DNA of 7,560 nt from an uncultured Actinomycetes bacterium (GCA_946481495.1 CAMLNW010000130.1:1-7560), one strand, 5' to 3'; counted from the first letter of the stretch, positions 1-5,762 are shown. Made by a program: numbers and translations. The notes: a model not told the origin generated them from the sequence alone.

Positions 1-996
1 GTCGCCCAGCCGGCGGCGGCGCGGCTATGGCTGGTCGACGCCTACGGCGCGGGGCCGGCAGCCATCGACGCCGCGGCGCGCGGCCTCGACGGCGTACGGG
101 AGCTCGTCGGCGAGGCGCTGGCCGCGCTGGCGGAAGACTCGCCGGTCGGCGCTGTTCCGGCAGTCGGCGCCTCTGCCGGCGCAGACGTCGCCGGAACGCT
201 GTCGCCAGAGGCGCTGCGCAGCCTCGTCGGCGCCGTCCACCGCGCGATCGCGACCCGCCTGCGACGCCGCCACGAGACCGATCTGCCCGCGCTTGCCCGC
301 CCGCTCGCGGCGTGGATCGCCGGCTACCGCCCGTCCCCCGTCCCGCTGCGTCGCCCACGCGGCCACGCCACCCCCGGCTCCGACGCGCGAATCGCCCCGC
401 GCGACCAAGCCGAGCGGATCCTGCTCGGCGTCTGCGACGCCGTCTACGACAAGGGCTACACAGCCGCCACGCTCGCCGACGTCGCCGCGCGCGCGTCGAC
501 CTCGATCCGCACCTTCTACGCCCACTACGAGACGAAGGAGGAGGCGTTCGTCGACGCCGTCGACCTCGCCCAGGTCCAGAGCGAGGCCGCGCTGCTCGCC
601 GCCAGCCGCCGCGCCTCCGACTGGCCGCACGCCGTGCGCGCCGGGCTGACCGCCCTCTGCAGCTACTACGCCGCCGAGCCGCCGCTCGCCGAGGCTGTGG
701 TCGTAGAGGTCCACGCCGCCGGCGAGCAGGCGCTGCGCCGGCACGAGGAGTCGATCGCCGCGATCGGCCGCCTGCTCGAGCCGGGCTACGAGCTCGCGCC
801 CGACACGCCGCCGCTCGTCTCCGAGGCGATCGGCGGCGCGATCGACACCCTCCTCTACGACGCGATCCGCGCCGGCGGCGGACCCAAGGTCCGCGCCATC
901 GCACCGCTCGCCACCTACCTCGCCCTCTCTCCCTTCATCGGCACCCAGCTCGCCGCCGATATCGCCAACGACCTCGGCCAGCCGCGGCGACGGTAG
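1..996 (+). CDS. Tandem TetR/AcrR-family transcriptional regulator (5' end outside window)
   Basis: The frame is open from the first base to the TAG at 994-996, giving 331 residues with no start inside the window. Residues 1 to about 112 resemble a TetR ligand-binding (C-terminal) domain: a LWLVDAYGAGPAAI helix and, later, the RRLR..LPALARPLAAWI helices. A complete second TetR unit follows. Its DNA-binding domain is at about 134-188 (TLADVAARAST, then SIRTFYAHYETKEEAF as recognition helix and helix 4) and its own sensor domain at 189-331. The protein is therefore probably two fused TetR units, with the first HTH lying left of the window. TetR proteins are cytoplasmic, ligand-released repressors, usually acting near their own gene; the ligand cannot be inferred. 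The inverted repeat 15 bases downstream is a possible but unproven target. Family assignment is firm; the tandem architecture is a good inference from the partial first unit. Confidence 0.85.
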   Translation, partial: VAQPAAARLWLVDAYGAGPAAIDAAARGLDGVRELVGEALAALAEDSPVGAVPAVGASAGADVAGTLSPEALRSLVGAVHRAIATRLRRRHETDLPALARPLAAWIAGYRPSPVPLRRPRGHATPGSDARIAPRDQAERILLGVCDAVYDKGYTAATLADVAARASTSIRTFYAHYETKEEAFVDAVDLAQVQSEAALLAASRRASDWPHAVRAGLTALCSYYAAEPPLAEAVVVEVHAAGEQALRRHEESIAAIGRLLEPGYELAPDTPPLVSEAIGGAIDTLLYDAIRAGGGPKVRAIAPLATYLALSPFIGTQLAADIANDLGQPRRR

Positions 997-1010
997 CGCC
1001 TGTTGCACAC

Positions 1011-1026
1011 GTAACCCCGCCGTTAC
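1011..1026. promoter_or_regulatory. Inverted repeat GTAAC-N6-GTTAC, possible operator
   Basis: GTAAC (1011-1015) and GTTAC (1022-1026) are exact reverse complements with a 6-base spacer. They lie in the 112-base gap between the TetR stop and the antitoxin start. The size would suit a dimeric repressor such as TetR or the RHH antitoxin. The arms are short and no T-run follows, so a terminator is less likely. Chance occurrence cannot be excluded. Confidence 0.25.
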
Positions 1027-1092
1027 ATGGCCTCGGCAAGAGTTCAGCCGATGACCCTCGCACCCCCCATACCACGAAGATGCGCACATGCA

Positions 1093-1109
1093 TGCTAAGA
1101 TGCTGAGGA
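1093..1109 (+). promoter_or_regulatory. Extended -10 promoter for leaderless vapB transcript
   Basis: TGC-TAAGAT (1093-1101) matches an extended -10 element (TGn plus a TATAAT-like hexamer). Its last base is exactly 7 bases before the ATG at 1109, so transcription would start on or next to the A of the start codon. Leaderless mRNAs are common in actinobacteria, and no Shine-Dalgarno sequence has proper spacing to this ATG. No convincing -35 is visible. The palindrome CATGCATG (1087-1094) and the direct repeat GATGCGCAC (1079-1087 and 1108-1116) bracket the -10 and could be the autoregulatory operator. Confidence 0.4.
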
Positions 1110-1360
1110 TGCGCACGACGGTCGAGCTATCCGATCCCCTCTACCGTCGAGTCCGCGCTCTAGCCGCGGCCAGGGGCGAGCGTGGCTTCTCACCGATCAT
1201 CGAGATCGCCGTTCGCGAGTACCTCGATCGCGAGACCGACGACACGAGCGCAGACGATGCGTTCGCCGCCGCTCGCGGCGCTTGGAGCGACGAAGAGGCC
1301 GACCGGTTCTCCGCCGAGCTCCGCGATGCGTGGTCGACATGGACTCAGCCCCAGTCGTAG
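1109..1360 (+). CDS. vapB: VapB-type ribbon-helix-helix antitoxin
   Basis: The product is 83 residues. Residues 1-43 (MRTTVELSDPLYRRVRALAA onward, then a helix ending IAVREYL) have the pattern of a ribbon-helix-helix domain: a short N-terminal beta strand followed by two amphipathic helices. The acidic remainder (44-83, with several Trp) would be the tail that binds and blocks the toxin. Such antitoxins neutralise VapC and, as the complex, repress their own promoter. I chose ATG 1109 because the conserved strand begins there and a -10 element sits 7 bases upstream. An in-frame ATG at 1088 would add seven residues (MHAKMLR) with a weak GAAG upstream. The gene overlaps the toxin gene by 22 bases, a typical coupled toxin-antitoxin arrangement. 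Exact RHH subfamily is uncertain. Confidence 0.8.
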   Translation: MRTTVELSDPLYRRVRALAAARGERGFSPIIEIAVREYLDRETDDTSADDAFAAARGAWSDEEADRFSAELRDAWSTWTQPQS

Positions 1361-1734
1361 ACACCGACATCCTGATCGACTACCTCCGAGGCCGCGGCCC
1401 CGGCGCCCACCTGCTCGAGCGGCTGGGACGACGCGGCTACTTGATCACGGCCGTCAGCACGTTCGAGCTGGCGTTGGGAGCAAGCCACAGCGCCGATCCA
1501 GCGCCCGTAATGGAGCTGCTACACGCACCAAGTCTACCGCTCACCCCAAGTGCCGGGGTGCGTGGCGGTGAGACCCTCGCCGGTCTTCGGCAGAACGGCG
1601 AGGGGATCGACATTCGCGATGCCCTCCAAGCCGGGATCTGCCTCGACGCCAACCGACTACTCATAACGCGCAATCGCCGTCATTTCGATCGCGTGCCGGG
1701 TCTATCCGTCGTATCGCCGGAAGCCTGGAGCTAA
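1339..1734 (+). CDS. vapC: VapC-type PIN-domain toxin ribonuclease
   Basis: The product is 131 residues, the usual size for VapC. PIN-domain acidic positions are recognisable: D8 in VVDTDILIDYL, E43 in STFELALGA, D94 in IRDALQAGI and N112 in LLITRNRRHFDRVPGL, the typical C-terminal strand. VapC proteins are Mg2+-dependent endoribonucleases that cut tRNA or rRNA when freed from VapB. ATG 1339 is chosen because it precedes the first strand directly; a GTG at 1330 is an in-frame alternative. The start lies inside vapB, suggesting translational coupling. The stop codon overlaps the stop of the convergent VOC gene by 4 bases. The catalytic set looks intact, so the toxin is probably active; its RNA target is unknown. 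Confidence 0.87.
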   Translation: MDSAPVVDTDILIDYLRGRGPGAHLLERLGRRGYLITAVSTFELALGASHSADPAPVMELLHAPSLPLTPSAGVRGGETLAGLRQNGEGIDIRDALQAGICLDANRLLITRNRRHFDRVPGLSVVSPEAWS

Positions 1735-2381
1735 GCAGCCGTCCGCGGCGTCATGAACGCGACCGGGAGACCGAGGCCGGCCTCCTTGCGGACCGTGGCG
1801 ATCCGGCGGCCGGGCTGGACGGCGTCGCGGGGATCACTGCAGAGGTCGCCGAGCGAAGCGGCGGTGGCGTCGATGTCCTCGATGAGGAAGGCGAGGCCGT
1901 AGAAGCGAGCAGGGCTGTCGGGCTTCAGTGGCGAGCCGTCGGGCGCCTGGGCGATCTCGAGAATCAGCTCACCGAGACGGAAGAAGGCCTGGCGCGGCGA
2001 GCCCGCGGGGGCCGGCTCGTCGCGAATGCGGCGCAGGTCGAGGCCGAACTCCTGACCGGCGGCGACGGTGCGATCGAGGTCCGGCGTGAAGGCGACAACG
2101 TGGTCGATCGTTGTCACGCCGTTGGGATGCGGGTCCGCGAGCGTCGAGTCGAGCGGCGCAGCCGAGCGCGCGATCGGCAGGCCGTCGAAGTCGGCGCCAG
2201 CAGCCAACCCGCGCAGCTCACAACGCGCGATCCGTCTGCCGGCAGCGGGCCCGGCGAGGCGCAGCGTCACCGCTCCCACACGGGCAGTCCCGTCCTGGAT
2301 CCGGAACCCGGCGTCACGCCAGGCGCTCGGCTCGCTCGCCAGCACGAGCGTGTCGACGGCGATCTCTGGGACGGCTGCCAC
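1731..2381 (-). CDS. VOC-family (glyoxalase/dioxygenase-like) protein
   Basis: The product is about 216 residues. A vicinal-oxygen-chelate module is clear from about residue 91 (TTIDHVVAFTPDLDRTVAA) through FFRLGELILEIAQ near 142. A second half-module follows (RFYGLAFLIEDIDATAASLG, then GRRIATVRKEAGLGLPVAF). The first 60 residues may be another half-module. VOC proteins include lyases, dioxygenases and binding proteins, usually with a His/Glu metal site. Here H94 and E142 are plausible ligands, but the second half lacks the usual His in its first strand and the terminal Glu, so metal binding may be incomplete. GTG 2381 is preferred because AAGG lies 8 bases upstream; GTG 2387 is in frame. The gene starts 25 bases after the sigma-factor stop (19 if GTG 2387 is used) and is probably co-transcribed with it. 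Substrate unknown. Confidence 0.75.
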   Translation of the reverse strand: MAAVPEIAVDTLVLASEPSAWRDAGFRIQDGTARVGAVTLRLAGPAAGRRIARCELRGLAAGADFDGLPIARSAAPLDSTLADPHPNGVTTIDHVVAFTPDLDRTVAAGQEFGLDLRRIRDEPAPAGSPRQAFFRLGELILEIAQAPDGSPLKPDSPARFYGLAFLIEDIDATAASLGDLCSDPRDAVQPGRRIATVRKEAGLGLPVAFMTPRTAA

Positions 2382-2406
2382 GGCCACAGCCTTGCCGATT
2401 CGGCGC

Positions 2407-3924
2407 TCAGCCGCCGGGCGGCGTCACAACGAGCGGGTCTTGCGGCTGGGCGCCGCCGGTGGCCGGCGGCGCCGACTCAGGGACCTGGGGGCTGGGCTCC
2501 TTGGCTCGCGGCGTTGGAGGCATCGTCGGGCGACCGCCTCCACCGCGCCCAACCGCACGCTGCTGGCCCGGCGTGGATGGCTGCCGCAACCGTCCCGGAG
2601 CCGGGCGAGAATGGCCACCGCCCTTGACGGGATCGACGCCCTGACCGCGCCGCGCCTGCCCCGGCGGCGCACCCGACTTGCCGATCGCCTTCCCACGCGG
2701 AGCGCCGGCAGCCGACCGCCCATCGCTGCGCTCACGCGCGATGCGCTGACCGCGCGCCCTGCGCTCTACACCGCGTGCGCTGCCGCGGCTCGCGCCCTCG
2801 CTCTTGCCGCCCGCCCGGGCAGGAGATCCAACTACCGCCGGTGCCGCGCTGTCACCCGACTCGCGGGCGCTGTCGGCGCCGCTATCCCGCTGCTGTGCCG
2901 GCGGCGCTACGTCCGTGCCGTCCCGATCCTTGGCCACCTGGGTCGCCGCACCCGCGCCGCCGACCGCGAGCACTCCAACGAGAGCGACCTTCGCCGCCGT
3001 GCCGCCGAGCAGCGAGACGCCACCGGCTGCGATACCAGCCGCGCCGCCGCCACCCGTCGCGGCCGCACCCCCGCCGGCGGCGGCTCCACCACCGGCCACG
3101 GCAGCGCCGCCAGCGGCCGATCCCGCGCCGATGCCCAGGCTCGACATCACGCTGTCCCTGAGCGCCAGCGCCGGCACGACGGGCAGCGCGACGCCGAGCA
3201 GCTTGCGCTGGCGGCGCGTCTCCTCGAGGTAGGCGACGCAGCCGGGGCAGGTCTCGAGGTGGTAGCGCAGCCGGCCGCGGCGCAGGCCGCCGCCAGTCGC
3301 CGCCGCCAGCTCGAGGCGGATGTCCGCGCAGTCGGCGGCGCGCGCGTCGCGACGCTCGGTGAGCGCGGTCCGGGCGCGGAAGACGAGCGCCTTGACCGAC
3401 TTCGCATCGACGCCGATCACCTCGGCCACCTCGGCGTGCGAGAGGTCGCCGAGCTCGGCGAGCAGCAGCGCCGCGCGCTGATGCTCAGGCAACCGCTGGA
3501 CGTCGGCAACCAGCTCGCGCAGGTCGGCGCGCTGCTCGACCTCTGCCGCGAGACCGGCGGTCGAGAGCCCCGGCAGCTCATGTGGCTGCTCGCGCCGCGA
3601 TCGCAGGAGCGACAGGCAGCGGTTGCGAGCGATCGTGTAGAGCCACGGCTTGAAGGCGATGTCGCGATCAGTGCGCTGCAGCGCACCGTGAGCCGAGATG
3701 AACGCCTGCTGGACCGCGTCCTCGGCCTCCGCCTGCGAGCCGAGCATATGGCGGCAGAAGCCGAGCAGGCTGGCAATGTGCCGGTCGTAGAGAACCTCGA
3801 AGCCGGCCTCGTCGCCCGCGCGCACGAGATCGACCAGACCGGCGTCCGAACGCAGGGCGAGCAGCCGCTTCGGCCCGCGCAGCGGGGCCCGTGCGGCGGT
3901 CGGGATGCGAACGATGCGCTCCAC
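2407..3924 (-). CDS. Membrane-tethered ECF-type sigma factor with fused anti-sigma-like zinc finger
   Basis: The product is 505 residues, against about 180-200 for an ordinary ECF sigma factor. In order: sigma region 2 at about 30-110 (DLVRAGDEAGFEVLYDRH, AEDAVQQAF, FKPWLYTIARNRCLSLLRSR); sigma region 4 at about 134-190 (LPEHQRAALLLAELGDLSHA, then VIGVDAKSVKALVFRARTAL); and a zf-HC2/ZAS-like motif with C199, H222, C226 and C229 (HLETCPGC). Then come a Gly/Ala-rich linker (265-303), one hydrophobic segment (about 308-328, LLGGTAAKVALVGVLAVGG) and a 175-residue Arg/Pro/Gly-rich basic tail that should lie outside the membrane. Sigma factors direct RNA polymerase to promoters; ZAS domains normally belong to separate anti-sigma proteins. 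The fusion suggests self-inhibition and release by an envelope signal. GTG 3924 has a GAGG 3 bases upstream. An ECF-type promoter lies immediately upstream, suggesting autoregulation. Family is secure; the signal is unknown. Confidence 0.88.
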   Translation of the reverse strand: MERIVRIPTAARAPLRGPKRLLALRSDAGLVDLVRAGDEAGFEVLYDRHIASLLGFCRHMLGSQAEAEDAVQQAFISAHGALQRTDRDIAFKPWLYTIARNRCLSLLRSRREQPHELPGLSTAGLAAEVEQRADLRELVADVQRLPEHQRAALLLAELGDLSHAEVAEVIGVDAKSVKALVFRARTALTERRDARAADCADIRLELAAATGGGLRRGRLRYHLETCPGCVAYLEETRRQRKLLGVALPVVPALALRDSVMSSLGIGAGSAAGGAAVAGGGAAAGGGAAATGGGGAAGIAAGGVSLLGGTAAKVALVGVLAVGGAGAATQVAKDRDGTDVAPPAQQRDSGADSARESGDSAAPAVVGSPARAGGKSEGASRGSARGVERRARGQRIARERSDGRSAAGAPRGKAIGKSGAPPGQARRGQGVDPVKGGGHSRPAPGRLRQPSTPGQQRAVGRGGGGRPTMPPTPRAKEPSPQVPESAPPATGGAQPQDPLVVTPPGG

Positions 3925-3942
3925 AGCCTCATTGTCCTACCC

Positions 3943-3968
3943 AACGCGGGCGATTTGAAGAGGTTCGC
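3943..3968 (-). promoter_or_regulatory. ECF-type promoter of the sigma-factor gene (GCGAAC-N16-CGTT)
   Basis: Read on the minus strand, GCGAAC (3968-3963) is followed after exactly 16 bases by CGTT (3946-3943). This fits the general ECF promoter form of a GGAAC-like -35 and a CGTC/CGTT -10 spaced 16-17. The gene's GTG is 19 bases further on. The -35 is the left arm of the central palindrome. The promoter lies in front of a sigma-factor gene, so positive autoregulation is the natural reading; this is an inference. Confidence 0.6.
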
Positions 3969-3982
3969 GAGTACTCGCGAAC
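3963..3982. promoter_or_regulatory. Perfect 20-bp palindrome at the centre of the divergent promoters
   Basis: GTTCGCGAGTACTCGCGAAC equals its own reverse complement over all 20 bases. It lies between the sigma-factor gene and the secreted repeat-protein gene. Its arms double as the two -35 elements (GCGAAC), so a dimeric repressor bound here would close both promoters. Alternatively, the symmetry may simply arise from two back-to-back -35 elements. It is not a terminator: it is between divergent genes and lacks a T-run. Confidence 0.65.
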
Positions 3983-4002
3983 TTTGGCTCCCTGAGCGCG
4001 TT
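3977..4002 (+). promoter_or_regulatory. ECF-type promoter of the secreted repeat-protein gene (GCGAAC-N16-CGTT)
   Basis: GCGAACTT begins at 3977, and CGTT at 3999-4002 follows the AAC after exactly 16 bases. Transcription would begin near 4008-4010, leaving a leader of about 30 bases that contains the GGAGG ribosome site (4026-4030). It is the exact mirror of the minus-strand promoter about position 3972.5. Both genes are therefore probably read by the same sigma factor, most simply the one encoded next door. Confidence 0.6.
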
Positions 4003-4038
4003 GTCAGTCGTGAATCCCCGGATATGGAGGCTCACGAC

Positions 4039-4635
4039 ATGAAGAGATCAATCGCGACAGGAGCGGCGGTGATGGCAGGAGCGCTGCTCGCCGTGCCAGC
4101 AGGCGCCACCGCCGACCAGCCGACGCAGGGCGACCACACCAACGCAGCCCAGGAGTGCCGCGCCGAGCGCGGCAGCTCAGACGCCACACGCGAAGCGTTC
4201 CGCGTCAAGTACGGCACCAACGCGAATGGCCGCAACGCGTTCGGCAAGTGCGTGTCGAAGCGTGCCCGCGACGAGGCTCAGGAGCGCAAGAGCGCGCACG
4301 TGAACGCCTCCAAGCAGTGCAGGGCCGAGGCCGAGGAGCTCGGCGCCGAGGCCTTTGCCGCGAAGTACGGCAGCGGCAAGAAGGGCCGCAACGCGCACGG
4401 CAAGTGCGTCTCCGCCAAGGCCAAGCAGCTCAAGGCCGAGGCCGACGCTGAGGACCGCGAGCAGATCGCGGAGCGCAAGAACGCGGCCAAGCAGTGTGCT
4501 GCGGAGCGCAAGGAGATCGGCGCCGAGGCGTTTGCCGAGAAGTACGGCACCAACAAGAACAAGCGCAACGCATTCGGCAAGTGCGTCTCGAAGACGGTCA
4601 AGGCCGAGCAGACCCCCGCCCCGATGGACTCGTAG
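4039..4635 (+). CDS. Secreted protein with three two-cysteine 'EAF-KYG-RNAFGKC' repeats
   Basis: The product is 198 residues. ATG 4039 is chosen because GGAGG (4026-4030) lies 8 bases upstream; an ATG at 4024 overlaps that site. Residues 1-25 form a signal peptide: MKR, a hydrophobic core, and cleavage after ATA at 25. Mature protein holds three repeats starting at N35, N89 and N148, each with one Cys near its start and one in GKCVS near its end: C40/C71, C94/C123 and C153/C182, with no others. Shared features are EAF, K-YG and RNA[FH]GKCVS. Linkers are charged and probably helical. Paired cysteines in an exported protein suggest one disulfide per repeat. I recognise the motif as one seen in uncharacterised actinobacterial exported proteins but know no function. 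The divergent ECF-type promoter makes it a likely target of the neighbouring sigma factor. A structural, envelope-binding or signal-sensing role is possible. Confidence 0.85.
   Translation: MKRSIATGAAVMAGALLAVPAGATADQPTQGDHTNAAQECRAERGSSDATREAFRVKYGTNANGRNAFGKCVSKRARDEAQERKSAHVNASKQCRAEAEELGAEAFAAKYGSGKKGRNAHGKCVSAKAKQLKAEADAEDREQIAERKNAAKQCAAERKEIGAEAFAEKYGTNKNKRNAFGKCVSKTVKAEQTPAPMDS
4141..4593 (+). repeat. Three degenerate coding repeats of the secreted protein
   Basis: Repeat units lie at about 4141-4260, 4303-4419 and 4480-4593. In protein terms each runs N-A-x-x-[QE]-C, an acidic helix, EAF, K-YG, then R-N-A-[FH]-G-K-C-V-S. The Cys-to-Cys gap is 30, 28 and 28 residues. Units 2 and 3 are most alike; unit 1 has a two-residue longer helix. 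The units are diverged at DNA level, so the duplications are old and the cysteines look conserved by selection. Confidence 0.85.
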
Positions 4636-4644
4636 CTGGCTGAC

Positions 4645-4681
4645 GAGCTCGGCGCAGTCGACTGTGACCGCGCCGGCGCTC
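4645..4681. terminator. GC-rich hairpin between convergent genes, possible terminator
   Basis: GAGC (4645-4648) plus GGCGC (4651-4655) can pair with GCGCC (4670-4674) plus GCTC (4678-4681), enclosing a 14-base loop that contains the palindrome CAGTCGACTG. It sits in the 44-base gap between two converging genes. No U-run follows on either strand, so it would not be a standard intrinsic terminator; actinobacteria often use U-poor ones. Confidence 0.3.
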
Positions 4682-5762
4682 ACTCCGGCGCTGGGCCGGG
4701 CAGCAGGGTGCGAACGTCTGAGGCTGGCGTGCTCACGACCGCCCCCAGCCCGTCGACGACCTTCGAGAGCCCCATTGAGCCGAGCGGCGGCGACTCGGCC
4801 AGGCTCTTGATCGCTGGAGCAGCCGCTCCGGCGACGTTGCCGACCTCACCCAGCGCCGACCGGGAGGGGGTATCTGTCACCGACCGTGCCTGCAGCTCGA
4901 CCGGCGCGACTTGGTCCCGCGGCGACTCCGTCGGCCCAGCCGGGCCAGCGTCCGGGGGTGTCGACCCGTCCGGCGCCCGCTCGGAGGGAGCCCGCTCGTC
5001 AAGCGGTGGTGGGGTCACGACGGCCCGTTTGCGCAGCTTCGCATCGGTCGGGTGCCGGGCCCCGCCCCACGGCTCGCGCCCGTGGTCGGCGCCGACCGCC
5101 GCCCCGCCCCCACCTGCCTCGGTCATCGCTCGGGGTTGAGACCCGACATCGGCCGCTGCCCCTCGATCGGAGGACGAGGAGACGTCCCCCGCCACTCCTA
5201 CGCCCCCAGCTAGAACCGCCACCACCGCCAGCTTCGCCAGCGTTCCGCCGAGCAGCGGAGCTCCGGCGGTCGCGGCGGCCCCGCCTCCGATCCCACAGGC
5301 TGCCAGGCCGCTCTCACGCAGTCCCGCGCCCGCCGGGATCGGCAGCGCGATGCCCATCAGCTTGCGCCGCAGCCGCCACTCGCCGAGATCGACGACGGCG
5401 CTGTCGCCGACGGACCCCCCGGGACCCGGCGTCCGCGCCTGGAGCATCGAGAGGCAGTAGTTGCCGAGGATCGTCTGCAGCCACGGCGAGAACTCCGTCT
5501 CGTGCCCGCGCGTCGCGAGGTAGGCGTGAGCCGCGGCGAAGGAGTGACGCACCGCCTCCTCGGCCTCGCCCCATGACCCCAGCACCTCGCGGGCGTACCA
5601 GAGCGAATCGGCGACATGGCGGTCGAAGAGCACGTCGAAGGCGGGATCGTGCCCGTCGAGCACGAGCTCGACGAGCTGCTCGTCGGAGTGCCTCAGCAGC
5701 TCGTCGCGCGGTGGGCGGCGCGGCCCGAGCCGGCGATCCCTGGTGCGTCTCGAACGGTTCAC
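4680..5762 (-). CDS. Sigma-factor paralogue lacking region 4 and zinc finger, membrane-anchored
   Basis: The product is 360 residues. Counted from GTG 5762, residues 26-110 align without a gap to the same numbers of the upstream sigma factor (about 40 of 85 identical by eye), covering region 2: EQLVELVLDGHDPAFDVLFD and FSPWLQTILGNYCLSMLQAR. That register decides the start; GTG 5828 would add 22 unrelated residues and leave 13 bases to the divergent gene. After residue 111 the sequence passes through a short linker into RRKLMGIALPIPAG, matching the sigma factor from K241, so about 107 residues holding region 4 and the zinc finger are missing. A hydrophobic segment follows (about 171-191, LGGTLAKLAVVAVLAGGVG), then a 170-residue Pro/Ser/Asp-rich tail. 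Basic residues of region 2.4 are replaced (ARNRC to LGNYC; LLRSR to MLQAR). It cannot be a normal sigma factor. It may titrate polymerase or partner its paralogue, or be decaying. Confidence 0.75.
   Translation of the reverse strand: MNRSRRTRDRRLGPRRPPRDELLRHSDEQLVELVLDGHDPAFDVLFDRHVADSLWYAREVLGSWGEAEEAVRHSFAAAHAYLATRGHETEFSPWLQTILGNYCLSMLQARTPGPGGSVGDSAVVDLGEWRLRRKLMGIALPIPAGAGLRESGLAACGIGGGAAATAGAPLLGGTLAKLAVVAVLAGGVGVAGDVSSSSDRGAAADVGSQPRAMTEAGGGGAAVGADHGREPWGGARHPTDAKLRKRAVVTPPPLDERAPSERAPDGSTPPDAGPAGPTESPRDQVAPVELQARSVTDTPSRSALGEVGNVAGAAAPAIKSLAESPPLGSMGLSKVVDGLGAVVSTPASDVRTLLPGPAPE

Noticed and set aside
25..1116. Long open frames on both strands opposite or out of phase with the TetR gene.
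   Set aside because: They are GC-rich shadows with Arg- or Gly/Val-rich composition and no recognisable domain. The frame with TetR motifs covers the same DNA.
1211..1222. GTTCGCGAGTAC, twelve bases identical to the left part of the divergent palindrome.
   Set aside because: It lies inside vapB coding sequence (VREY), is not followed by the palindromic half, and is plausible by chance in such GC-rich DNA.
3015..3130. GCC-rich run as a DNA repeat or CRISPR-like array.
   Set aside because: It simply encodes the Gly/Ala linker of the sigma factor; there are no regular repeat-spacer units.
4001..4028. TTGTCA (4001-4006) with TATGGA as a housekeeping-type promoter for the repeat protein.
   Set aside because: The transcript would start after the GGAGG ribosome site and lose it. 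The ECF-type promoter upstream fits better.
2068..4038. Plus-strand extension of the repeat-protein frame back to 2068 (855 codons).
   Set aside because: It is antisense to the sigma and VOC genes. The signal peptide and GGAGG site place the real start at 4039.
5380..5440. Possible frameshift hiding region 4 in the sigma paralogue.
   Set aside because: Only about 60-70 bases separate the region-2 end from the resumed similarity, too few to encode region 4 in any frame. It is a true absence.
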